DNA of 12,849 bases from Chloroflexota bacterium (lineage in GTDB: Bacteria > Chloroflexota > Anaerolineae > Anaerolineales > E44-bin32). Positions 1 through 6,086 of this stretch are shown piece after piece. The notes under the pieces were generated by a model. It was not told the origin of the DNA. It worked only from the letters and a program-made list of their open reading frames with translations, and ran no database searches. The stretch lies in contig JAPLGR010000324.1 of the NCBI GenBank assembly GCA_026390045.1, forward strand, positions 1 through 12,849. The letters are read 5' to 3'. Each line of letters starts with the position of its first letter. Positions within the stretch are counted from its first letter, which is position 1. A program made the position numbers and the translations under genes.

Positions 1-951
1 GGTGCACTCGAGGATGAGTTCCACGGCATGGAGCTCCTGCAGTCCGCCCCGGATTGCCTCGGCCTCGCCGGGGGCACAGATGCAGTGCACGTTCGGGCCT
101 GCATCGACGGTGGCGCAAACGCCAGCGCCTCTTCGCCGCCACTCAGTGACAGCGTGCAGGATGGTGAGGGTAGATGGAAGCCAGTACTGCAGCGGCGGAG
201 ACGACGTCATCATGACCGCGTGCATCAGCAGGCTGTCGAGCTCAACCACCTCGGCCAGGGCGTCGAAATCGCGCTGCAGGATCGCCTGGCGACAGGCCGA
301 CAACCGGTGGGGCGCATCCTGGACGCGCGCCGCCTGGAGCGGGCTGGTGCCTGCGAGTCGGTGACCCTGCGTGGATCCGGTCTTCTTGGATGCTTGGCTG
401 ACCACGGCGATCAAGTCGATGAGGGGCCAGTGGTCGGGCGGGGCGATTGGAGCGGCAATGGACGTCGCGTCCCCGTCGCCGGCCTGCCACTCGACGAATC
501 CGCTGAAGACGGATCGGCATGCGGACCCTGATCCGCGGCGCGCCAATCGTGAGAGAGCCCGATCATCCAGCGGGAGCCCGCAAGCAGCGGCGGCGGCCAG
601 CGTGATCGCGGCAAAGGCCGAGGCCGACGATGCGATGCCCGAATCGGCCGGGAAGTTGCTGGAGGACTCGATGCGCGCACATAGGCCTCGTCGCGCCGCG
701 GCGCGCACCAGGTCCAAGTGCGCAGAAACGCGGCGGACTGCATCTGCGGGCGCTGCGTGGCCGCCAATGACGAGAGAGTCCTCGGTGGCCGTCGGATCAA
801 ACGTGACGCGAGCAGTCGTATGCAGCCCACCAAGGGTCATCGACAGCGAACCGTTGCTGGGGATGCGGAGCGCATCGTCGCGATTGCCCCAGTACTTGAT
901 GAAGGCGATGTTTGGGGAGGCCTGGGCGGTTGCGGTCAACGCCTGCGGCAT
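1..951 (-). CDS. mvaD: Mevalonate (di)phosphate decarboxylase, 3' end cut by window
   Basis: GHMP-kinase-superfamily decarboxylase that makes an isopentenyl (di)phosphate from phosphorylated mevalonate with ATP in the cytoplasm. The frame stays open to base 1, giving 317 codons; family members are about 300-340 residues, so only a short C-terminus is missing. Seen by hand translation: SPNIAFIKYWGNRD (residues 12-25), the ATP loop ESSSNFPADSGIASSASAF (95-113), RRGSGSACRSVFSGFVEW (138-155) with the expected catalytic Arg146, and TVDAGPN (281-287) with catalytic Asp283. The ATG at 951 is preceded by AGGA with 9-nt spacing. Odd point: the Lys following KYWG in human and staphylococcal enzymes is Asn23 here. 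That residue lies by the substrate phosphates, so a phosphomevalonate (monophosphate) decarboxylase is possible. Family assignment is firm; substrate is open. Confidence 0.93.
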   Translation of the reverse strand, partial: MPQALTATAQASPNIAFIKYWGNRDDALRIPSNGSLSMTLGGLHTTARVTFDPTATEDSLVIGGHAAPADAVRRVSAHLDLVRAAARRGLCARIESSSNFPADSGIASSASAFAAITLAAAAACGLPLDDRALSRLARRGSGSACRSVFSGFVEWQAGDGDATSIAAPIAPPDHWPLIDLIAVVSQASKKTGSTQGHRLAGTSPLQAARVQDAPHRLSACRQAILQRDFDALAEVVELDSLLMHAVMMTSSPPLQYWLPSTLTILHAVTEWRRRGAGVCATVDAGPNVHCICAPGEAEAIRGGLQELHAVELILECT

Positions 952-1158
952 TCGAGCACATCCTGGGTCAAGTGATACCGGCATTGGGCCGGGGCGGACT
1001 GTGTGAGCACATGGACGTGTCGTGCACTTCTCGGAGTCACGGGGAGAATTCTAGCCGAACTTGCCGGGGTCGGGCGACGGTCTGGATATGGATGCATGAG
1101 GCGTGCGCCGCGCACCGATGGAGGGGCGTTGGGTTGCAGGGGAGATCGCGGAATGAAC

Positions 1159-1185
1159 AGGAGCCTCCTGGAGGGGGAGGCTCCT
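1159..1185 (-). terminator. Hairpin terminator after the bactofilin-like gene
   Basis: A perfect 10-bp inverted repeat (AGGAGCCTCC, 7-nt loop, GGAGGCTCCT) starts about 30 bases past the stop codon of the minus-strand gene ending at 1216. The following minus-strand sequence (GTTCATTCC) is only weakly T-rich, so efficiency is uncertain. It separates that gene from mvaD downstream. The rest of the 264-bp gap (952-1215) shows no gene. Confidence 0.5.
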
Positions 1186-1215
1186 GCGCCGTGGTGCACG
1201 GGCGCGGGTTCGACC

Positions 1216-2454
1216 TCAGAGCCGTCCTGTGTCTCGGACGCTCATCCAGATCGCGCCCAGCCCGAAGAATGTGGCCGAAACAGCAACGAGCCAGCCGAAG
1301 TAGGGGATGGCAGCGAGCAGCAGGTACACCAGGATCCCGAGCAGCATACTCCACGCCTTCGTGTCCGCCGCGCGGGGTGAGATGGCGCCCAGGATCAGCT
1401 GCCCGACAAAGAAAGCTGCGACGAGCTTGCTGCAGAACAACACAAGGAAGACGTACAGCACCGCCGCAAGCAGGACGGAGAAGAGGCCGACCGCGAATGT
1501 CAGTGAGCCGAGGGCACCAAGAGAGAGTGCCCAGAACAGCATCGACAAGGCAAGCACGACCGCGAGCGCCAGGATCAGGGCTACGATGCCGGTGGCGAAC
1601 ACCGCGACGCCCCAGCCGAGTGCCGCCCATGGTGATGTCCGCAGTTGGTGGGCTCCGCGTGACAGCATGCCCGGTGCCAGCAAGACGAGGAGCAGGCCTA
1701 GGACGACGAAGGTGACCAGGTCCAGCCCAAACCGGAGGAGCCACGCCAGCAGGCGATCAGTGTCGATTGCTGTGGACGGTGGCAAGCCCTGCGCGGGGGA
1801 TGCGATGCCCATGCTGAGTAGCCCGTCGACGGACGACACCGTTAGCTGAAGGCCACGCGTGTCCGGTATGGCCGAAGTGGGAGCCAGAAGGGGAGGCAGC
1901 TGGATCCGGTTTGCCCCCAGGAGCGAGTTGATGCCCTGGACGGCGAGGCGGAGCAGATCCACCGGGCCAATGGCGGACCGCATGTTGCGGCCCAACTCGC
2001 CCTCGAGGTGGGCGCCAAGCGCGATGGCGTTGATGTCGCGGGCGATGGCTGAGCCCGTCGCGGTGTCAAGCTGTCCGCCGACGAAGTACACGCTCCGCGC
2101 GGCCTGAGCGGCAGGGCCAAATGCAAGGACGAGCGAGGCGATGTACGCGCTACCGCCGACCTTGCCCTTGACGGTCACGGATTGTGCCGCAGTCACCAGC
2201 GCCCCGGAGATGGCACCGTTGACGTGCACGGTGTTCCCGAGCGCGATCACATCACCGTCCACCGTGCCGTCAATCACCACATCATCGCCAAACAAGATGA
2301 TGTCGTTCTGGATGGTGACTCCGGCGGGGACCGAGCTCCCGTACACGATGCCCTGCGCATAGGCGGTAGTGAAGACTGAGAGCAAACCGCCTGTTGCCAG
2401 AAGGGCGGCAAGGAACATGTTGAGCATGGGCTTTGCGGTGCGGCGTGATGTCAT
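1216..2454 (-). CDS. Secreted bactofilin-like protein with C-terminal membrane domain
   Basis: Numbered from the longer upstream ATG (2463). Residues 13-36 form a signal peptide with a likely AYA|Q cleavage site. Residues about 50-155 are short beta-helix-like repeats (DDVVIDGTVDGDVIALGN, VHVNGAISGALVTAAQS, VTVKGKVGGSAY) typical of polymer-forming bactofilin-type folds. A linker follows (160-235), then about four to six transmembrane helices between 236 and 408 with a short basic end. The beta domain would lie outside the cytoplasm. Start: AGAAGG directly abuts the ATG at 2463 but sits 9 nt from the ATG at 2454, so 2454 (412 aa) is preferred. Likely single-gene unit with its own promoter and terminator. 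A role in envelope organisation is inference from the repeat type; no catalytic motif is visible. Confidence 0.85.
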   Translation of the reverse strand: MTSRRTAKPMLNMFLAALLATGGLLSVFTTAYAQGIVYGSSVPAGVTIQNDIILFGDDVVIDGTVDGDVIALGNTVHVNGAISGALVTAAQSVTVKGKVGGSAYIASLVLAFGPAAQAARSVYFVGGQLDTATGSAIARDINAIALGAHLEGELGRNMRSAIGPVDLLRLAVQGINSLLGANRIQLPPLLAPTSAIPDTRGLQLTVSSVDGLLSMGIASPAQGLPPSTAIDTDRLLAWLLRFGLDLVTFVVLGLLLVLLAPGMLSRGAHQLRTSPWAALGWGVAVFATGIVALILALAVVLALSMLFWALSLGALGSLTFAVGLFSVLLAAVLYVFLVLFCSKLVAAFFVGQLILGAISPRAADTKAWSMLLGILVYLLLAAIPYFGWLVAVSATFFGLGAIWMSVRDTGRL

Positions 2455-2463
2455 ATCGGTCAT

Positions 2464-2469
2464 CCTTCT
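2464..2469 (-). promoter_or_regulatory. Ribosome binding site that decides the start of the bactofilin-like gene
   Basis: AGAAGG on the minus strand touches the first ATG (2463) with zero spacing but lies 9 nt from the in-frame ATG at 2454. A zero-spaced site would not work for the first ATG, so the second is the probable start. Confidence 0.55.
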
Positions 2470-2535
2470 ACGATGCCTGCTTGCGGGCTACCCGCACGGT
2501 GCGCGGCGGGACCGCGCCAGGATTCGACGTCAGAC

Positions 2536-2564
2536 ATTCTCGCACTCACGTAACAGCGGGTCAA
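2536..2564 (-). promoter_or_regulatory. Sigma-70-type promoter of the bactofilin-like gene
   Basis: Minus strand: -35 TTGACC (2559-2564), 17-nt spacer, -10 GAGAAT (2536-2541) preceded by an extended -10 TGC. The predicted transcript starts near 2530, leaving a leader of about 75 nt. Motifs are seen directly; activity is inferred. Confidence 0.5.
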
Positions 2565-2656
2565 GGCTTGTAGCGCGGGGACTCATCGGGGGCGGCTCGG
2601 GGACCGAAGCACCCCGCGTCGCCTGACGCACGAAGACGCCTGTCAGGGCGTCTGGT

Positions 2657-2685
2657 TGGGGTGGCTGACGGGGCTCGAACCCGCA
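2657..2685 (-). repeat. 29-bp direct repeat, copy 1 (distal att-like site)
   Basis: Identical over 29 bases to 5480-5508 and in the same orientation. It covers tRNA-His from the T-stem through the encoded CCA. The position, 2,823 bp from the tRNA on its 3' side, suits the far end of an element integrated at the tRNA 3' end. Confidence 0.65.
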
Positions 2686-2701
2686 CCCCCTTGATCCACA
2701 G
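2657..2701 (-). pseudogene. tRNA-His 3' fragment (anticodon loop to CCA)
   Basis: Aligned without gaps to the intact tRNA-His at 5480-5524, 39 of 45 bases match. It contains the anticodon loop CTGTGGA (GTG anticodon), a different 3' anticodon strand (TCAAG), the whole T-arm GCGGGTTCGAGCCCCGT, the acceptor 3' strand CAGCCAC, C73 and CCA. No matching 5' half (GTGGCTG acceptor, D-arm) lies on its 5' side, and the neighbouring bases do not pair with TCAAG, so it cannot fold as a tRNA. Best read as an attachment-site remnant or decayed tRNA copy. Confidence 0.65.
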
Positions 2702-2957
2702 GAAGTTGTTTCGGGCGCAGACTCATCTTCGCACAAGCCCCGTCGGCGGGCAATAGTCAGTCTGGAGGAGCGAGTTGGCCGGAGAGAGCAAGTGGCTCTA
2801 GGCGCATCTACAACACACACCCGGATTCGAACTCGCGTGCGTGGCGCTTCTGTGCCAATCAGGAGGCTGGGGGGCTCCATCCGAGGGCCTTGGAAGCGCG
2901 TGAGGCTCCCAGGAGGTAAGGAAGGAGAGTCCGTCAAGTTCCTGCTCATTGTCAAGA

Positions 2958-4700
2958 CTACCTGCTAGTGAAGAGAGGTTGACCATTGTGAATCCCCCCC
3001 ATGATTACACCATCTACGACGTTTGCGCCGCTGATAGCTCTTGTATCCTGGATTGTGGACCCGACTCGGGATTCCAGCAATCCCGGATCTGCAAAGATGT
3101 AGGCAAAGACCGCCGGAAACAGGTCCTGCAAGACGGTAATATCGTCGTATTCCTCAAAGTCCTCAGAGGGCCACCTAATCGCCAAGAACGTCGCCAATCT
3201 GTCCTGAATGTCTAGGCGAGATATCTCGGAAATGTCGTACGCGTCGTCTGTGCCCATGCAGTTCTTGGTCAGGTAAGGTCCGTGATCGCCCGCTACTATA
3301 ACAATCCCCTTCGGGTCATTCTCAATGATCATCTCGATATCATGTCGCATCTCAAGATTTGCTCTCACCAGTGCCTCGCCATACAACTCGACCTGATTGG
3401 GCAAGCAAACCCCCGAGCCTTGGCTGTGGCCAGGAGACCGCGAATGCGTGTATATGAACCTCGACTCTTCTGACACCTGGGAGAGGACACCTTCCTTCTC
3501 TTGAACAAATTCCTCCTCAGACACCTCATCGAAATCAATGTCGAACCGGAATTCGCCTTCCAAGATGGCTTCAACAAGAAGACTTGCCGAAGAGCCGTAG
3601 CCTGGAAACGAATAGTCGTAGCTTGGGACGACCCCTCGAAAGAAGTAGTCCGTAGGAAACACTCCGTAGCTCTTGTAGCCGAGTTCCTCCAGCAAGTTCT
3701 GGACTATCCCGTCACCTGATACCCCTCTCCTTGGATTGCCGTAGAAGCTCGCTGAGCAGTTGAGGACTCGGCTCATCGTGGCAATTGAGAGAGCTCCCAC
3801 GGAATAGGTGTGTGGGTATAGCTTGAAGCCCAGTTCCTTCAGATACTGCTCTTGGACTCGGTTGTCGATCCCGTAGGCAGACATGGTTTCGCTAGCGACG
3901 TATGAATCATAGACAAGCAGATAGATGCTTGGGGTAACGACCGGTTCCTTGGAGTCAACCAACACAACAAGCCGATTGTGAGTTTGGTCCGGATCGGAAG
4001 AAGACAGCGTACCATTCCGAACATGTAGCTGGAGAATCGAGTTGGCCAAGAAGCAGACGGCAATCATGAGATACAGAAGGCGTCGGAGGCCTAGGCGGAA
4101 CAAGAGCCAACTGGCAAGCCACACACCCGCAAAGACCGGCAATTGTATCTTGAGGGACCCCCACTCGTGCCACGCGAACTGCTTGCTCAGGGACGCCATG
4201 TTCGTGATTGAGAATGCCAACGCCACTCCCAAGTACATCACGAGCCGAGCCGAGCCAGTGCTCCTGAGAAGCATAGGGACCACGATGATAGGAAGAGATG
4301 CAAGCAGTGCAAAGAAGCAGAACACGAGAATGGAGTCAAGCCGGGAGAGAATGTCGTTGTTGTTTAGGATGTACTGGACTACAGGGGCCAATGGGAGCAA
4401 GAGAAGTATCAGGTCGCCGGCGGACAGTTCCTCTCTAGAGGTTCTGGACAACTGCTGTCTGATCCTTCTTGAGCCAAAGACGGCGAACAATGCGATACAC
4501 AGAAGGATCGCAATCGGCACCGAATACTTCGCAGATCGAGTCACGAAGACCTTGTTGACTCCCGCGGGAAGTAGCATCGAAGAAGAAACGAAGTAGAACG
4601 ACATGACTCCAAGAGGGATAAGGACATGAGACAAGAGGAAAGTCACCGTCAATACCTGTCTACAGATGGGCTTGACCAGCTCGCCAATCCTCACAAACAT
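2958..4700 (-). CDS. Membrane-anchored alkaline-phosphatase/sulfatase-superfamily enzyme
   Basis: 580 residues from the ATG at 4700. About seven hydrophobic helices fall within residues 15-225. An extracytoplasmic catalytic domain follows: PSIYLLVYDSY (257-267) with metal ligand Asp265, GALSIATMSRVLN (302-314) with candidate nucleophile Thr308, YTHSRSPGHS (417-426), and VAGDHGPY (469-476) with ligands Asp472 and His473. This is the layout of LTA-synthase/phosphoethanolamine-transferase/sulfatase-like proteins that transfer or remove phospho- or sulfo-groups on cell-surface glycans or lipids; which one cannot be told. Start: GAGGGAG lies 5 nt before the ATG at 4700, so an upstream ATG at 4724 is less likely. 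The start overlaps the stop of the preceding ORF by 10 bases. GC is much lower than in the flanking genes, suggesting transfer. Confidence 0.9.
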   Translation of the reverse strand: MFVRIGELVKPICRQVLTVTFLLSHVLIPLGVMSFYFVSSSMLLPAGVNKVFVTRSAKYSVPIAILLCIALFAVFGSRRIRQQLSRTSREELSAGDLILLLLPLAPVVQYILNNNDILSRLDSILVFCFFALLASLPIIVVPMLLRSTGSARLVMYLGVALAFSITNMASLSKQFAWHEWGSLKIQLPVFAGVWLASWLLFRLGLRRLLYLMIAVCFLANSILQLHVRNGTLSSSDPDQTHNRLVVLVDSKEPVVTPSIYLLVYDSYVASETMSAYGIDNRVQEQYLKELGFKLYPHTYSVGALSIATMSRVLNCSASFYGNPRRGVSGDGIVQNLLEELGYKSYGVFPTDYFFRGVVPSYDYSFPGYGSSASLLVEAILEGEFRFDIDFDEVSEEEFVQEKEGVLSQVSEESRFIYTHSRSPGHSQGSGVCLPNQVELYGEALVRANLEMRHDIEMIIENDPKGIVIVAGDHGPYLTKNCMGTDDAYDISEISRLDIQDRLATFLAIRWPSEDFEEYDDITVLQDLFPAVFAYIFADPGLLESRVGSTIQDTRAISGANVVDGVIMGGIHNGQPLFTSR

Positions 4701-5131
4701 GGACTCTCCCTCTTCACAAGGCAATCGCGACTCGAGTGAATGATGCCGGGCTCAACTCTCAAGACAAGGCTACCTCGCGTCGAGGATAGCGGAGTATCGA
4801 GGAGTCCTGTGACCTTGTCTCCTGGGTGTAGCCTGGCCCCACTATGTCGAAGCAAGATGACTCGAGAGGTGGTCTTCGTGACTAGTGGTGGCATCAAGAC
4901 ACAAGCATCTCGGGCAATCGATACAGGATCGTGCGTTCCGGCCGACGATGGTGTATGCTCGTCTTCACTGCTGCCGCGGACGACGTCATCCCCGCAAACC
5001 ACTTCCACACAGAAGAACCCGCTTGGTATTCTGGCGGGCGTGGCGATACCTAGAGTGCCATCTTGCCCATCTCCGCTAGAAGCATCCCAAGGAATCCGCT
5101 GGCCAACTACGCATTCTACAACTGCCGTCAA
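4691..5131 (-). CDS. Unrecognised 146-residue ORF coupled to the phosphatase-like gene
   Basis: I do not recognise this protein. It is soluble, with no signal peptide or membrane helix. The second half looks like a beta-rich domain (TSRVILLRHSGARLHPGDKV near residues 88-107, then RGSLVLRVEPG). In favour of a real gene: its stop falls 10 bases inside the next gene's start region, and its TTG start overlaps the previous ORF's stop as TTGA. Against: the TTG is the only usable start, the nearest purine-rich stretch is 11 nt away, and no family motif is visible. It may also be the 3' part of a frameshifted gene whose 5' part is the ORF at 5128-5322. Confidence 0.4.
   Translation of the reverse strand: MTAVVECVVGQRIPWDASSGDGQDGTLGIATPARIPSGFFCVEVVCGDDVVRGSSEDEHTPSSAGTHDPVSIARDACVLMPPLVTKTTSRVILLRHSGARLHPGDKVTGLLDTPLSSTRGSLVLRVEPGIIHSSRDCLVKRESPCL
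4706..4712 (-). promoter_or_regulatory. Strong ribosome binding site of the phosphatase-like gene
   Basis: GAGGGAG on the minus strand, 5 nt before the ATG at 4700. It lies inside the upstream ORF and selects the shorter start, leaving a 10-base overlap consistent with translational coupling. Confidence 0.65.
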
Positions 5132-5322
5132 CTGCGAGCACGCCTCTCCTGGGAGGGGGATGTGGGCGACGCGCGCCCGACGTCGAATCCGCTTATGTGG
5201 GATGTTCCGCGGAGAAGGACGGGCATGACGTCAGCCGCCATGCGAGTCGGCGGTCTGCGATGAAGTGCGTCGAACAGCTCGTGGAAGGTGAGGGCGGGGG
5301 GAGAAACTACAGCGGACGGCAT
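5128..5322 (-). CDS. Possible 64-residue small ORF
   Basis: Unrecognised. The ATG at 5322 has a GGAGG ribosome binding site 9 nt upstream (5332-5336). The product starts MPSAVVSPPALTFHELFDAL and ends basic (QERRARS). Its TGA overlaps the TTG start of the next ORF in the four bases TTGA. Ribosome site and overlap are the only support; it may instead be the first part of a gene broken by a frameshift near 5130. No promoter is clear between it and tRNA-His, and no strong hairpin stands after the tRNA, so read-through from the tRNA promoter is possible. Confidence 0.28.
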   Translation of the reverse strand: MPSAVVSPPALTFHELFDALHRRPPTRMAADVMPVLLRGTSHISGFDVGRASPTSPSQERRARS

Positions 5323-5479
5323 GGCGTAGAACCTCCATGCGCCCGCTTCTTCCCTTGTGGACCTTGCTGACCAGGTCTCCATCTTTCATCTCATACGACG
5401 GAGGCTCAGTTGCGCGCAAGGTCTGGGGGGCCGGGCTAACCTTGATGTAACCTAGCAGCCAGGTAGTGCCCGGACGCTC

Positions 5480-5508
5480 TGGGGTGGCTGACGGGGCTCG
5501 AACCCGCA
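5480..5508 (-). repeat. 29-bp direct repeat, copy 2 (within tRNA-His)
   Basis: The T-arm, acceptor 3' strand, C73 and CCA of the intact tRNA-His. It matches 2657-2685 exactly and would be the tRNA-proximal attachment site of the putative island. Confidence 0.65.
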
Positions 5509-5555
5509 ACGTCCACATCCACAGTGTGGCGCTCTACCATTGAGCCACAGCCACC
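5480..5555 (-). tRNA. tRNA-His (GTG), with encoded G-1 and CCA
   Basis: A full cloverleaf folds by hand on the minus strand. The acceptor GTGGCTG/CAGCCAC is 7 perfect pairs. The D-arm is GCTC-AATGGTA-GAGC, and the anticodon arm CCACA-CTGTGGA-TGTGG has anticodon GTG. A 5-nt variable loop is followed by the T-arm GCGGG-TTCGAGC-CCCGT. A template-encoded G(-1) faces C73, the classic bacterial tRNA-His identity element, and CCA is encoded (5480-5482). hisS, which charges it, lies under 1 kb upstream on the same strand. Its 3' end is duplicated at 2657. Confidence 0.96.
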
Positions 5556-5564
5556 ATGTCAGTC

Positions 5565-5639
5565 CCACGGGGCGGGTGCCATGAGCCCAGCACTTGATCC
5601 GCATCCAAGTGCTCTGCCCTTGAGCTACAGCCCCCGTGG
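5565..5639 (-). pseudogene. Degenerate tRNA-like cloverleaf upstream of tRNA-His
   Basis: Its first 25 bases match the 5' end of the neighbouring tRNA-His at 21 positions (GGGGGCTGTAGCTC..GAGC), with a normal D-arm. The anticodon arm is an 8-bp perfect hairpin (5589-5596 with 5606-5613); read as a 7-nt loop ATGCGGA it gives anticodon GCG. There is no TTCRANNC T-loop, only a GGG/CCC-closed loop at 5574-5588. The true acceptor partner is missing, yet an alternative outer stem CCACGGGG/CCCCGTGG (5565-5572 with 5632-5639) pairs perfectly. Either a decayed tRNA or a tRNA-mimicking RNA, co-transcribed with tRNA-His 9 nt downstream. Confidence 0.45.
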
Positions 5640-5649
5640 CACGCGGCGC

Positions 5650-5658
5650 ATTGTAGCA
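5650..5658 (-). promoter_or_regulatory. Extended -10 promoter of the tRNA-like/tRNA-His unit
   Basis: Minus strand TGC-TACAAT: the -10 is at 5650-5655 with an extended TG motif. No good -35 stands 16-18 nt upstream. Transcription would begin near 5642, just before the tRNA-like element, so both RNAs would share one transcript. Confidence 0.45.
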
Positions 5659-5680
5659 CGGATTGCGTACGAGGCACCTG

Positions 5681-5722
5681 AAAACACGGAACTCCCAGCC
5701 GGAGGAGGGCGGCTGGGAGTTC
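5681..5722 (-). terminator. Rho-independent terminator of the TPR-like gene
   Basis: A perfect 13-bp stem (5689-5701 with 5710-5722) and 8-nt loop, followed on the minus strand by CGTGTTTT. It lies about 30 bases past the stop at 5755 and isolates the small gene from the tRNA unit. Confidence 0.78.
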
Positions 5723-5754
5723 AAGCGCAACCGGAGGCCGGTGCAGCCGCGGGT

Positions 5755-5973
5755 CTAGCCGAAGGGGCTGAGCGCCGTGACACGGCGCAGACATTCCTGC
5801 TTGGCCGCGCTCTCGGGCAGGCACTCTGCCATCCACAACCAGGCGACGACATTCGATGGCTCGCGCTGAAGGACCCAGGCCAGTGCCGCCTGACCGCGGG
5901 AGGAGTCGCCACGCTTGATCGCCGAGACGGCGTAGTCGAGGGCCTGCTCGCTGGTTGGATTGGCGCTGGTCAT
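5755..5973 (-). CDS. Small TPR-like protein
   Basis: 72 residues, MTSANPTSEQALDYAVSAIK onward. One tetratricopeptide-like helix pair is visible: AVSAIKRGDSSRGQAALAWVLQ (15-36), EPSNVVAWLWMAECL (38-52), then AAKQECLRRVTALSP (56-70). Spacing and the W-L-W-A pattern match the short TPR-like units found at the ends of many Chloroflexi regulatory proteins. Function is unknown; a single unit would act by binding a partner. Start: GAGGA is 7 nt before the ATG at 5973. ATGs at 5976 and 5994 are possible but worse placed. It forms a single-gene unit with an extended -10 at 6027 and the terminator at 5681-5722. Confidence 0.75.
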   Translation of the reverse strand: MTSANPTSEQALDYAVSAIKRGDSSRGQAALAWVLQREPSNVVAWLWMAECLPESAAKQECLRRVTALSPFG

Positions 5974-6026
5974 CATCAGTTCCTCGATTTCCATAGGTGT
6001 CTGCTTCAATGAGTGATCCTGCATGC

Positions 6027-6035
6027 ATCCTAGCA
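6027..6035 (-). promoter_or_regulatory. Extended -10 promoter for the TPR-like gene
   Basis: Minus strand TGC-TAGGAT, inside a 12-base string CATGCTAGGATG that also occurs at 6265-6276. Transcription would start about 50 nt before the ATG at 5973. No convincing -35. Confidence 0.42.
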
Positions 6036-6086
6036 TGGGCGAGGGCGTGTGCGTCTTGCATTCACCTTGCAGGCCGGAGAGGCAAC

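Larger units (their letters stand above)
2464..2957. other. 494-bp gap: promoter plus tRNA-His 3' fragment, no protein gene
   Basis: Between the bactofilin-like gene and the phosphatase-like gene I see one promoter (2536-2564) and one tRNA-His-derived fragment (2657-2701). A weak T-loop-like motif (TTCGAAT on the minus strand near 2825-2831) lacks a paired T-stem. The reading frames here contain the GFEPRQPPQ string produced by translating a tRNA T-arm, which marks them as non-coding. Confidence 0.6.
2657..5508. mobile_element. Putative 2.8-kb genomic island integrated at tRNA-His
   Basis: Bounded by the 29-bp direct repeats made of the tRNA-His 3' end. The interior is visibly AT-richer: hand counts give 27/60 GC at 3481-3540 and 28/60 at 4321-4380, against 47/60 at 8881-8940. 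It contains one phosphatase/sulfatase-superfamily gene and two small ORFs, all transcribed in the tRNA's direction, and no integrase. It could be a minimal or eroded island, or one mobilised in trans. The alternative is an old tRNA-His duplication with unrelated gene gain between the copies. Confidence 0.35.

Noticed and set aside
371..1006. 211-codon plus-strand frame over mvaD
   Set aside because: The minus-strand frame shows the full set of decarboxylase motifs. The plus-strand frame is a high-GC shadow without a domain.
1048..1053. TAGAAT on the minus strand as the -10 of mvaD
   Set aside because: It is a good -10 word about 100 bases upstream, but there is no TG extension and the -35 position reads CGCCCG.
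2819..2837. T-loop-like GAGTTCGAATCC on the minus strand, possible third tRNA remnant
   Set aside because: The flanking bases do not form a T-stem, and no acceptor, D-arm or anticodon arm can be paired around it.
2530..2955. 141-codon minus-strand frame
   Set aside because: It contains GCGFEPRQPPQ, the translation of a tRNA T-arm and acceptor end, and spans the tRNA fragment and a promoter. The same string in the frame at 5452-5730 covers tRNA-His.
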